Positions 48,739 to 55,819 of a stretch of 64,000 bases of DNA are shown piece by piece. The position numbers were made by a program, and so were the translations under genes. This stretch comes from Roseospira marina (GTDB lineage: Bacteria > Pseudomonadota > Alphaproteobacteria > Rhodospirillales > Rhodospirillaceae): contig NZ_JACIGJ010000009.1 of NCBI RefSeq assembly GCF_014197855.1, positions 1-64,000 on the forward strand. The letters run 5' to 3'. Within the stretch, counting starts at the first letter, position 1. Every line of letters starts with the position of its first letter. The notes below the pieces were generated by a model. That model was given only the letters and a program-made list of their open reading frames with translations. It was not told the origin of the DNA and did no database searches.

Positions 48739-49440
48739 TCAGCCTGACGACGATTTCGACGAACGGTTCGGCGTATTGACGTTGGGCGTCTGGGTGTACG
48801 GCTCGTACTCAAGGATAAAGCCGGTGCCGCTGGGGGCCTTCCGGAAGCCGACGAACCCCGTGTGAGAGGTCGTCGTGTTCGAGGACGCGACGAGTTGATT
48901 ATAAAGGTTGTCGGGCGTGTCCAGCCCTGGGATTCCGCCGGACAGGATGCCGCTGTAAATAAAGGAATCCGAGGCGCGCGTTGAGCAATTGCCGCCGACG
49001 ATATTGAAGGTCGGCGGCGTTTTGTCCATCGTCAGCCAGTACGATCGGAATTTCTTCGCTTGTGCGGCATTGACCGTCACCAGAAGAACGGTTGTGACGG
49101 TTCCGCTTTCGATGGCCGTTTGAATATCAACATAGTTTTTTCGCCGCGCTTTGAGTTCGACGTAATCATACACCTGCCCATCCAGGCCCATGCCGGTACT
49201 GCGGAAGGGGCTGAAAGCCGGACCGGACGAATTCGAGGACGCGCTCGAATCGCTGGACGCGGCGCCCCGGCTTCCGGACGGCTCGCCCGACCCCTCGCCG
49301 AAGAAGCCCATGGGGCTGCCATCCGGCAACGCCACATCCGCATGCTGGTCCATGAGACCGGGAGAATGCGCCGGGCCAAGCTTGCCGCGAACCAGAAGGG
49401 CCACGGCCGTTCCGTCGAACGTCAGGCGCTGTCTGCTCAT
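48739..49440 (-). CDS. hypothetical protein, possible permuted NlpC/P60-like cysteine enzyme
   Basis: A 233-residue protein with a His motif (LMDQHADVALPDGSPMGFFG, His near 33) and, much later, a Cys motif (GGNCSTRASDSFIYSG, Cys near 152). A His-before-Cys order with an NC motif is what circularly permuted NlpC/P60 (LRAT-like or DUF4105-like) enzymes show. A serine-rich linker (about 58-75) separates the halves. The function is not known. It is co-transcribed with the secreted protein that follows. Confidence 0.6.
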   Translation of the reverse strand: MSRQRLTFDGTAVALLVRGKLGPAHSPGLMDQHADVALPDGSPMGFFGEGSGEPSGSRGAASSDSSASSNSSGPAFSPFRSTGMGLDGQVYDYVELKARRKNYVDIQTAIESGTVTTVLLVTVNAAQAKKFRSYWLTMDKTPPTFNIVGGNCSTRASDSFIYSGILSGGIPGLDTPDNLYNQLVASSNTTTSHTGFVGFRKAPSGTGFILEYEPYTQTPNVNTPNRSSKSSSG

Positions 49441-49561
49441 GAACGCCGCCCTCTCCGCTCGTGGTGCGAGGGCAGTATAAAAATAGTTCGGGAACGGTCG
49501 CAACGGTCAAGCGGATCGCCAACCCTGTGTCGGGGGCCCCGGCCGCGCCCTCGCCGCCACC

Positions 49562-49930
49562 TCAGCGCCCGGTGGTCCCGCCGTTGCGCGGGCCATACAG
49601 GGTCGTGTGCCAGTACGACGCCCCCAGCAGGGCCACTCCGGCTGCCATATGGGCCACCCGGGCCGTGGTGTTGTCCCGGCGCGAGCCCTGGGCGCACAGG
49701 TACCCGGTGAACACCAGCGCGCCCAGCGAGGCCACCATGGCGTTCTTGGCGTTCGTTTTTTCCTTCAGCCGGGCGCGGGCCTGGGCTTTCGGGTCGGCCT
49801 TGGGATCGGCGGTTTTCGCCGTCCCGGCTCCGGCACCGGCGGGCTTTGCTTGGGCGGACGATGGATGCACGGTCACGAGCCCGGGGCGGGAGCCGGGCGG
49901 TCGGGAGCCGGGCGGTTGAGGGTCGGTCAT
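49562..49930 (-). CDS. small two-helix membrane protein
   Basis: A 122-residue protein. A Pro/Ala/Lys-rich, probably disordered N-terminal half carries a charged KADPKAQARARLKEKTN segment. Two hydrophobic helices follow (MVASLGALVFTGYLCAQG and VAHMAAGVALLGASYWHTTL). No family is recognised. It points away from the ferrosome-like locus to its right, from which it is separated by about 500 bp, and could be an accessory membrane protein of that locus. Confidence 0.6.
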   Translation of the reverse strand: MTDPQPPGSRPPGSRPGLVTVHPSSAQAKPAGAGAGTAKTADPKADPKAQARARLKEKTNAKNAMVASLGALVFTGYLCAQGSRRDNTTARVAHMAAGVALLGASYWHTTLYGPRNGGTTGR

Positions 49931-50093
49931 CAGGGCGGACACTCCGCTAAAAGACAAGGACGCCGGGGGCCAGGCATGCGCGACCGGGGCGGAACGCGCC
50001 CGTCCCGTCCATCCTCCCGTCCGGCCTCTTGGATCGAGCGCCGGCCGGGCGTTGTGCGCGCGCGAACCGACCCGATGAAACCGTGAAGGCGAC

Positions 50094-50143
50094 CAAAAAA
50101 AGAACGGCGGCCGGGTGAAGGGTCCCGTGACCCGGCCGCCGTT
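50094..50143 (-). terminator. strong minus-strand intrinsic terminator
   Basis: A perfect 14-bp stem (50103-50116 with 50130-50143) is followed on the minus strand by C and then eight T residues (A-run at plus 50094-50101). No minus-strand protein gene precedes it, so it may end a short RNA read leftward from near the Fur box, or it may be left from a lost gene. Confidence 0.8.
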
Positions 50144-50202
50144 GAAAGAGGTCTAGGCTTCACGAACGGACACGGCGACCATGACCAACACCGTGTCCCT
50201 GG

Positions 50203-50238
50203 TTTTGGACCCTATCCAAAATGCGAATAGTTCGCAAT
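50203..50238 (+). promoter_or_regulatory. Fur-box-like operator with flanking inverted repeat
   Basis: ATGCGAATAGTTCGCAAT (50221-50238) contains TGCGAA-tag-TTCGCA, a near-perfect 7-1-7 palindrome like alphaproteobacterial Fur sites. Directly left is TTTTGGA-ccc ta-TCCAAAA (50203-50221). Binding by Fur with iron would repress the downstream metal-ATPase locus, and possibly a leftward transcript. Confidence 0.55.
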
Positions 50239-50425
50239 AGCACTTTTGTGAGACAGAAGGGCTGCCCCATTCGACCCATTCCCTGCACGCTCTCGGTGGG
50301 ATGCTTAGAAACCCCTTGGAGAAATGGGTCTTTAGGCGTCCGAAAGGTCCCTGGGAACGCCTTTGTTCCCCGAAAGGAGTCGCATAGCCTTTCGGGACTT
50401 CGCCGTCGTGCCCGTCCCTCCGATC

Positions 50426-50812
50426 ATGAGATATCCTGTGCCCGCCTTCTCCGACCCGTCCTCCGGCCTTGTGGATCTGTTCCTGCGCCTGCGCCCCCAT
50501 CTGACGCTTGTGCACCACGTTCCAGGCCGTGTGCGGCTGCGCGTCGGCGCGGGGGCCCTGGCCGTGCTGCCCAAGGGGGGGGCGTCGCTCGACGCCCTGG
50601 CGCCGCTGTTCGCGCCGGGGACGATTCGGCTCAATCCGGCGGCGCGGTCCGTCGTCATTACCCACGACCCGGCCCGGTTCCCGCCCGCGTTCTGGCAGGA
50701 GTGCCTGGACGGCTCGGACGCGACGGCGCGTGCGCGACTGGCCGCGGCGTTCCCGGACCAGGTTGCCGAACACCCGACCGATTCCTCTTACGAAACGGAG
50801 ACCCTCTCATGA
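50426..50812 (+). CDS. HMA-like (HMA_2-type) protein
   Basis: A 128-residue protein whose LVHHVPGRVRLRV segment (about residues 28-40) shares the HxxPGRxRx(R/K) pattern with the N-terminus of the metal ATPase and with the last gene of this locus. It has a heavy-metal-associated-like alpha/beta look but no CxxC metal site, so metal binding would differ from classic HMA domains. It is first in the operon; its stop overlaps the next start (ATGA). ATG 50426 lacks a clear ribosome binding site; GTG 50408 is an alternative. In ferrosome loci such proteins accompany the FezB ATPase. Confidence 0.72.
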   Translation: MRYPVPAFSDPSSGLVDLFLRLRPHLTLVHHVPGRVRLRVGAGALAVLPKGGASLDALAPLFAPGTIRLNPAARSVVITHDPARFPPAFWQECLDGSDATARARLAAAFPDQVAEHPTDSSYETETLS

Positions 50813-51210
50813 GCCAGAATCACGTTCCCATGACGAGCGGCACGGCCGGCTGGCCGTCGCCCAACGTCGGTCTGGCCACGGATGTCCTGTTGAAGGCCGG
50901 CCTGACGGGCGCGATTGTGGGGGCCGCCGGCGCCGCGGCCGAGGCTTGGCCGCGCGTCCGTTCGGGCGAGGTGTCCCGCGAGGCGGCGGTGCGCGACGCG
51001 GCCGTGACCGCCGGCAAGACCGGTGTGGCCACCGGCCTGGGCGCGCTGGCGGCGTCCGCGCTGCGCGGCGGGCCGCTGGTGTCGGCCGTCGTGATGGTGG
51101 CCACGGGCGCGGCGGCGCTGCACGTCATGAACAAAGCCAAGCGTCCGGCGGCGGCGTCCCGTGACGCGACCCCCGCCGCGACGACCACGGACGAAGGAGA
51201 ATCCGCATGA
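50809..51210 (+). CDS. MamC-like glycine-rich two-helix membrane protein
   Basis: A 133-residue protein. The first glycine-rich helix is at about 27-46 (LLKAGLTGAIVGAAGAAAEA), a short charged loop with an SREAAVRDAA segment spans 47-70, and a second long Gly/Ala-rich helix covers about 71-107. This layout, and the loop-to-helix run TAGKTGVATGLGALAA, strongly recall MamC (Mms13), the abundant magnetosome-membrane protein. The likeness is from memory and moderate. The ends overlap both neighbours by 4 nt, so it is a core member of the operon, likely in an iron-organelle membrane. Confidence 0.65.
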   Translation: MSQNHVPMTSGTAGWPSPNVGLATDVLLKAGLTGAIVGAAGAAAEAWPRVRSGEVSREAAVRDAAVTAGKTGVATGLGALAASALRGGPLVSAVVMVATGAAALHVMNKAKRPAAASRDATPAATTTDEGESA

Positions 51211-51977
51211 GCCACGATCACGCCCCCGCGTCGCCCGCTGGTGGATACCCCGGAACGAACCCCGCCGCCGATGGCGGCGCCGCGTCCAACGGTCCCGCCG
51301 GTCATCCCGGGGGCCAGCCGGGCGGTCCGACTGGCGCGCCGCCCTATCACGATCCCTGGCACCTCGGCCCGTATGGCATGCCGTTTTATGGCGCGCCGCC
51401 GATGGCGGGAGCGCCGGGGGCCGCGCCCTACGGCATGCCCTACGGCGCCCCGGCCTACGGCTACGGCCAGCCGGGCGGTCACCCCGGGATGGCACCTCCG
51501 GCACCGCAAAGTCCGCAGGGCGCCTACGGCCCCTATGGCCCGTATGGGGCGCCCTACGGCGCGCCCGGTATGGCGCCGGGCATGGCCCCCGGAATGGCCG
51601 CTCATCCCGGCTGGGCGGGCGGTTCCCAGGGTGCCGGCACCGGAGCCGGCGCGCCCCCACAGGGCACCGGGGCCTTTGGCGGCTTCGGTCCGGCCTCGTT
51701 CAATTGGACCAGCGGCTGGTTTGATTACCGCAACGAGGCCTATCTGAAGGGTCTGATCGTCGGCGCCCTGGGCGCGATGGTGCTGTCCAACGACGATGTC
51801 CAGAAAAAGGCCATGCAGTCGGTCGCGGGCCTCTGGAGCTTGCTCCAGGGCGGTGTCGAGGAACTGAAGGAGCGCTTCGCCGACGTCGAGGCGGAGATGC
51901 ACGCCGGCCGCAATGGCACCAGCGGCGACGCGGCGGCCGATGCCGACGCGGCCGCCTCCGACTCGTCCGCCCGCTGA
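51207..51977 (+). CDS. Gly/Pro/Tyr-rich membrane-anchored protein
   Basis: A 256-residue protein in two parts. Residues about 1-165 are low-complexity and rich in Gly, Pro, Ala, Tyr and Met (many PYG, YGAP and GMAPGMAP units), so probably disordered. Then an FNWTSGWFDYRNEAYLKG segment leads into one membrane helix (about 180-196, GLIVGALGAMVLS) and an amphipathic helix to about 235, similar to YtxH-type tails. No enzyme motif is seen. It is coupled by ATGA to the MamC-like gene, and a scaffold or tether on the compartment membrane is a reasonable guess. Confidence 0.65.
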   Translation: MSHDHAPASPAGGYPGTNPAADGGAASNGPAGHPGGQPGGPTGAPPYHDPWHLGPYGMPFYGAPPMAGAPGAAPYGMPYGAPAYGYGQPGGHPGMAPPAPQSPQGAYGPYGPYGAPYGAPGMAPGMAPGMAAHPGWAGGSQGAGTGAGAPPQGTGAFGGFGPASFNWTSGWFDYRNEAYLKGLIVGALGAMVLSNDDVQKKAMQSVAGLWSLLQGGVEELKERFADVEAEMHAGRNGTSGDAAADADAAASDSSAR

Positions 51978-52048
51978 CGGGACCGGCGGCGGGTTTCGGC
52001 CCGCCGCCCGATCCGCCGGTCGCCAAGCCTCCCTTCGCCGAGCCCTGT

Positions 52049-54196
52049 ATGGTTGATCTCATCCACGCCTGCCCCGGGCGGGCGCGCTTTCGCGTGCCCC
52101 TGCTCGCTGACCGGTCGCTCGATCCGCATTACGTGCGCGGTTACATCGAGGCGGTGCCGGGCGTGTCGCGCGCCCGACTCAACGTCAAGGCCCGCTCCGT
52201 GGTCGTGGAACACGCCCGGACGGAGGGCGTGCGTGAGCGCGTGGCCGAGGCCCTGCGCGGGCTCGCCGAAAACCGTCCGCCCCGGCGGGCGCGCCCGGCG
52301 CGGAGTGGGCCGGAGCCGGGCGACGCCCTGCCGCTGGTCGCGGGGGTCGGGCTTCTTCTGACGCTGCCTCTGCTGCCCCGGCCGCTGAAGGCCGCCCTGA
52401 CCTGGGCGCACATCGCCGGCACGCTGAAGGCCGGCGCGGGGAAGCTGCTGGAGCGCGGCATCACGGTGGAGGTGCTGGACGCCACCGCCGTGGGGTTGAC
52501 CGCGCTGCGCGGCGACTATCTGGCGACCAACATCACCCAGACGCTGCTGTCGCTGGCGTCCTACGTCGAGGGTACCACCCGCCGGGCGTCGGACGATCTT
52601 CTGGCCCATCTGATGCGGCCCGACCTCGCCGAGGTTTGGGTGGAGGACGCCGATGGATCCCGCCGACGGGTCCCGGCCGAGTCCGTCGATGTCGGCGCCC
52701 GCGTGGTGGTGTCGGCCGGCGAGACCATTCCCGTCGACGGCACGGTCGCCGACGGCCTCGCGACCGTCAATCAGGCCGCCGTGACCGGCGAAAGCCTGCC
52801 GCAGCCCAAGGAGCCCGGGTCCGCCGTCATCTCCGGATCGGTGGTGGAGGAGGGGCGCCTCACCATCCTCGCCGAGCGCATCGGTGCGGCGACCACCATG
52901 GCCCGCATCGCCACCTTCCTGCGCGAGGCGCTGGAGGACGACCGGGGCATGCTGTCCAAGGCCGCTGAACTGGCCGACCGGCGGGTGGCGATCACGCTGG
53001 TCGCCGGTCTGGCCGTGCTGGCGCTGACCCGCGATCCGCGCCGCCTGGAATCGCTGTTCCTCGTGGACTTCTCCTGCGCGGTGAAGCTGGGCACCTCGGT
53101 CGCCATCAAGGCGGCGATGGGCAACGCGGCCCACGCTGGCGTGCTCATCAAGGGCGGCGCCGCGCTGGAGGGCTTGGCCCAGGCCGATACGGTGGTGTTC
53201 GACAAGACCGGCACCCTGACCCACAACGCGCTCGATGTCGCCTCCATCACCTGTCTGGGGCCGCTGTGCCTGAGCGAGGACGCGCTGCTGGCGCTGGTGG
53301 CCTCGGTCGCGGAGCACTCGACCCACCCTGTGGCCGGGGCCGTGGTCGGGCTCGCCGAGTCCCGGCAGTTGGCCCACATCGACCACGAGGCCGTGGATTT
53401 CGTCATCGGCCATGGCCTGTCCACCCTGGTCAACGGGCGCCCGGTCCGCATCGGCAGCCGCCACTTCCTGGAGGAGCACGAGGCCGTCGACTTCGCGCCC
53501 TACGAGGACGTGTTGGCCGACCTGACGGCGGACGGCTCCTCGCTGCTCTACATCGGCACCGGCGGGCAACCGCACGGCGTCATCGCCCTGCGTGACCGCA
53601 TGCGCGCGGATGCGCCGGAGATCGTGACGGCCCTGCGCGACGCCGGGGTCGAGCGGCTGGTGCTCATCACCGGGGACCCGGGCCGGTCGGGCCGCGATCT
53701 TGGCGCGCGCCTGGGACTCGACACCGTTCACGACGGCATCGCGCCGGAGGACAAGGCCCGCATCGTCGCCGAGTTGCAGGCCGAGGGGCGCCGGGTCGCC
53801 TTCGTCGGCGACGGCGTCAACGACGCGCCCGCGCTGATGGCGGCCGATGTGGGGATCGCCATGCCGCGGGGGGCGGACATCGCCCGCGCCACCGCCGACG
53901 TGGTGCTGACGGAGGACGATCTGGCCGGGGTGGCCCGCACCCGTCGCCTGGCGACGCGCACGCTGTCCAGGATCGACCGCAATTTCCGCGCCTCCGCCGT
54001 CATCAACACCGTCGTGCTGGTGGGGGCGGCGCTGGGCCGCCTGCCCCCGGCCTGGACCGCGCTGCTGCACAACGGCACCACCATCGGCGTCTTGCTGTCC
54101 GCGCATCTGGGCGGCCGGGCCGACGCGCGCGTCGCCGCGCCCGTCGCCCTTCCCGCACCGGAGGCCGAGCGGACCTCGGATACGGATCCCGAATAA
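52049..54196 (+). CDS. P1B-type metal ATPase, FezB-like
   Basis: A 715-residue P-type ATPase. All catalytic motifs are present: TGES (246-249), phosphorylation site DKTGTLT (Asp 385), the P1B His-Pro pair (426-427) and GDGVNDAP (from 587). The membrane metal motif is FSCAVKLG (Cys about 343), Ser-Cys-Ala in place of Cys-Pro-Cys, as in the P1B-6 group. The N-terminus has HACPGRARFRV instead of a CxxC metal domain. P1B-6 pumps linked to iron include FezB, which loads ferrosome organelles. Direction and metal are inferred. It is followed by another HMA-like gene and preceded at a distance by a Fur-like site. Confidence 0.85.
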   Translation: MVDLIHACPGRARFRVPLLADRSLDPHYVRGYIEAVPGVSRARLNVKARSVVVEHARTEGVRERVAEALRGLAENRPPRRARPARSGPEPGDALPLVAGVGLLLTLPLLPRPLKAALTWAHIAGTLKAGAGKLLERGITVEVLDATAVGLTALRGDYLATNITQTLLSLASYVEGTTRRASDDLLAHLMRPDLAEVWVEDADGSRRRVPAESVDVGARVVVSAGETIPVDGTVADGLATVNQAAVTGESLPQPKEPGSAVISGSVVEEGRLTILAERIGAATTMARIATFLREALEDDRGMLSKAAELADRRVAITLVAGLAVLALTRDPRRLESLFLVDFSCAVKLGTSVAIKAAMGNAAHAGVLIKGGAALEGLAQADTVVFDKTGTLTHNALDVASITCLGPLCLSEDALLALVASVAEHSTHPVAGAVVGLAESRQLAHIDHEAVDFVIGHGLSTLVNGRPVRIGSRHFLEEHEAVDFAPYEDVLADLTADGSSLLYIGTGGQPHGVIALRDRMRADAPEIVTALRDAGVERLVLITGDPGRSGRDLGARLGLDTVHDGIAPEDKARIVAELQAEGRRVAFVGDGVNDAPALMAADVGIAMPRGADIARATADVVLTEDDLAGVARTRRLATRTLSRIDRNFRASAVINTVVLVGAALGRLPPAWTALLHNGTTIGVLLSAHLGGRADARVAAPVALPAPEAERTSDTDPE

Positions 54197-54247
54197 ATGG
54201 GTCATTAAAGGTTCGATTCTCCGCACCGTCGTGGTGGCGCATAGAGT

Positions 54248-54264
54248 TGCGATTCAGTATCATC
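54248..54264 (+). promoter_or_regulatory. weak second Fur-like site before the last HMA-like gene
   Basis: TTGCGATTCAGTATCAT keeps TTGCGA and a trailing CA of the Fur-type palindrome but matches only about 11 of 16 informative bases. It lies 36 nt before ATG 54301. It may be chance. Confidence 0.25.
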
Positions 54265-54300
54265 CGCGTATCTTCTCCCGATCGCCAGGATGACCGCGCC

Positions 54301-54723
54301 ATGCCTTACGTCCACGCCGTACCCGGCCGCTTGCGCCTGAAGTCCCGCCCGCTGTCGGCCGATACCCGCGCCACCCGCGCCGCCTGTCACGCCCTTCGCC
54401 GCCTGCCCGGCGTGGAGGACGTGACCCACAAGCCCCGCGCCGCCAGCCTGATCGTGCTGTTCGATCCGGCCGCGACCCGGGCCGAAGACATTCTCGACGC
54501 GGCCACGGCGCAGGGCCTGATGCCGGCCGGCACGACCGCACCCGCGTCCCCGGCCCCCACCCGCCCGTCCGCCGCGCCGTTGGCCTCGGTCGCCTCTGGG
54601 GCCGTCGCGTCGCAAGCGCTGACGCTGCTGGGCGGTGCCTTCGGCAAGGCGGTGTTCGGCGCGGTGCTCAAGACCAGCGTCGAGCGTGGCGTGTCCAGCC
54701 TGGTCACCGCCGCCATCCGGTAA
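54301..54723 (+). CDS. HMA-like protein with C-terminal membrane segment
   Basis: A 140-residue protein starting YVHAVPGRLRLK, the same HxxPGRxRx(R/K) motif as the ATPase and the first gene of the locus, then GVEDVTHKPRAASLIVLFD and a C-terminal hydrophobic Gly/Ala stretch (PLASVASGAVASQALTLLGG). Like the others it lacks CxxC. It is probably a membrane-associated partner of the metal ATPase. AGGA is about 10 nt upstream. It closes the ferrosome-like locus. Confidence 0.7.
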   Translation: MPYVHAVPGRLRLKSRPLSADTRATRAACHALRRLPGVEDVTHKPRAASLIVLFDPAATRAEDILDAATAQGLMPAGTTAPASPAPTRPSAAPLASVASGAVASQALTLLGGAFGKAVFGAVLKTSVERGVSSLVTAAIR

Positions 54724-54912
54724 CGGGACGTCCCGTCTCCCCCGCACGGCATGCAGACCGGGCCGCGCCAGTCGCGCGGCCCGTTGGTGTGTGCACGTGC
54801 CGTCTCGAGAGGGATCGCGGGGGCAGGCCGGGGGTGAAGGAAACCCAGCCTGCGGTGCGGGCAACGCACAGCCGTTTGGCAAGCCCGGCCGGCTGTTGCG
54901 CCTCCTGGCACG

Positions 54913-54943
54913 AAAAAACCGCGATGAGCTGGGCTCATCGCGG
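54913..54943 (-). terminator. intrinsic terminator of the zinc-ribbon gene
   Basis: CCGCGATGAG (54919-54928) pairs perfectly with CTCATCGCGG (54934-54943). On the minus strand six T residues follow (A-run at 54913-54918). It lies just beyond the stop of the minus-strand gene at 55002. Confidence 0.85.
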
Positions 54944-54982
54944 TCTGGTGCGGGGGCGGTCTGGTGCGGGGGCGGTCTGGTC
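54941..54982. repeat. 16-bp tandem repeat, about 2.6 copies
   Basis: CGGTCTGGTGCGGGGG occurs at 54941-54956 and 54957-54972, with a partial third unit CGGTCTGGT from 54973. It overlaps the edge of the terminator hairpin, and a copy-number change by slippage is likely. Confidence 0.8.
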
Positions 54983-55001
54983 CGAAGGGATGGTGCCGTC
55001 C

Positions 55002-55559
55002 TTAGCGCGCGGCGCCGGCGCAGGATCGGCAGGTCCCATGCGCGTCGCCGTGGACCGCCGTCGGTGTGGCGGTCTCGCGCCGCAGGGCGTTGAGCACCGG
55101 GTCGTCGGGCGCCTCGTTCAATCGACGCGCCATCGACCACGCCGTCTTGTAGCTAACGCCGCAGGTGCGCTGGATGCGGGCGGGCAACCCCCGGCCGGAG
55201 TCTTCCAGGAACAGCAGCATGGCGCACAGCCACGGACGAACCTCGACATTGGAGCGTTCCAGAACCGTGCCGCGCCGGGCCGAATAGGGCTTGCGGCAGC
55301 GCGCGCATTTGAACCGGACTCCGCCGGAGCGCGGACAGACCATGCGATAGGCATGGCGGGAGTTGCAGTGCGGGCACACGGGGCCGTGGCCGGGCCATCG
55401 CAGGGCCTCCAACCGGGCTTCGGCGGCGGCGCGCTGGTCGGGTGTCGGCGAACCCGGCAGGGACGGGCGGACAAGAGCGGCGGTCAGCATGGCGGTCCAG
55501 AATAGCTTTGGGGCGTGGGGAGGGGGACGAGCCAGCATCAGAGCCACCACGTCCCTCAC
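55002..55559 (-). CDS. orphan IS1595-type zinc-ribbon/HTH protein
   Basis: A 185-residue protein corresponding to the N-terminal part of IS1595-family transposases. It has a zinc ribbon (CPHC then CARC, residues about 60-85), RRGTVLERSNVEVRPW and an HTH-like block ARIQRTCGVSYKTAWSMARRL. The DDE catalytic domain is absent; the frame ends instead with a Cys-rich tail (CRSCAGAAR). It is either a truncated transposase or a domesticated DNA-binding protein. It has its own terminator and a GTG start with AAGG upstream, which suggests that it is still expressed. Confidence 0.75.
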   Translation of the reverse strand: MRDVVALMLARPPPHAPKLFWTAMLTAALVRPSLPGSPTPDQRAAAEARLEALRWPGHGPVCPHCNSRHAYRMVCPRSGGVRFKCARCRKPYSARRGTVLERSNVEVRPWLCAMLLFLEDSGRGLPARIQRTCGVSYKTAWSMARRLNEAPDDPVLNALRRETATPTAVHGDAHGTCRSCAGAAR

Positions 55560-55819
55560 GACGTCGCCTTACCGTATTGGAATTGCGAGGCAGTCGCAAC
55601 AAAATCCCACAGGTCAAAAAGGGGCGGGCTCAGCGCGATTTCCCTTTTATATTCAAGCAGATGCCTCGATTCCACCCCATGCCGCGCTGTCCGCCGGCGC
55701 GGCAATGGGTTTTCAAAGGGGATAGTTCACATAAGGACAATAACACGTCAAAAGAGCTGTACGGTGAAAAAACCATCCAGAATACATGCGGGTCCGCAGG
55801 TGACCCGTCACGTGCCCCG

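Larger units (their letters stand above)
49931..50425. other. regulatory region before the ferrosome-like locus
   Basis: About 495 bases without a supported protein gene. It holds a minus-strand intrinsic terminator (50094-50143), an inverted repeat TTTTGGA/TCCAAAA (50203-50221), and a Fur-box-like palindrome (50221-50238). Much of 50260-50420 is less GC-rich than the flanks and may be the 5' leader of the plus-strand operon. Confidence 0.55.

Noticed and set aside
50153-50773. Minus-strand gene over the start of the ferrosome-like locus
   Set aside because: It lies mostly antisense to the HMA-like gene, is Arg/Gln/His-rich and has no recognisable domain. Only a short RNA near 50094-50240 remains plausible on that strand.
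51740-54226. An 828-codon minus-strand frame opposite the metal ATPase
   Set aside because: The plus strand encodes a complete P-type ATPase with all catalytic motifs; the antisense frame has none.
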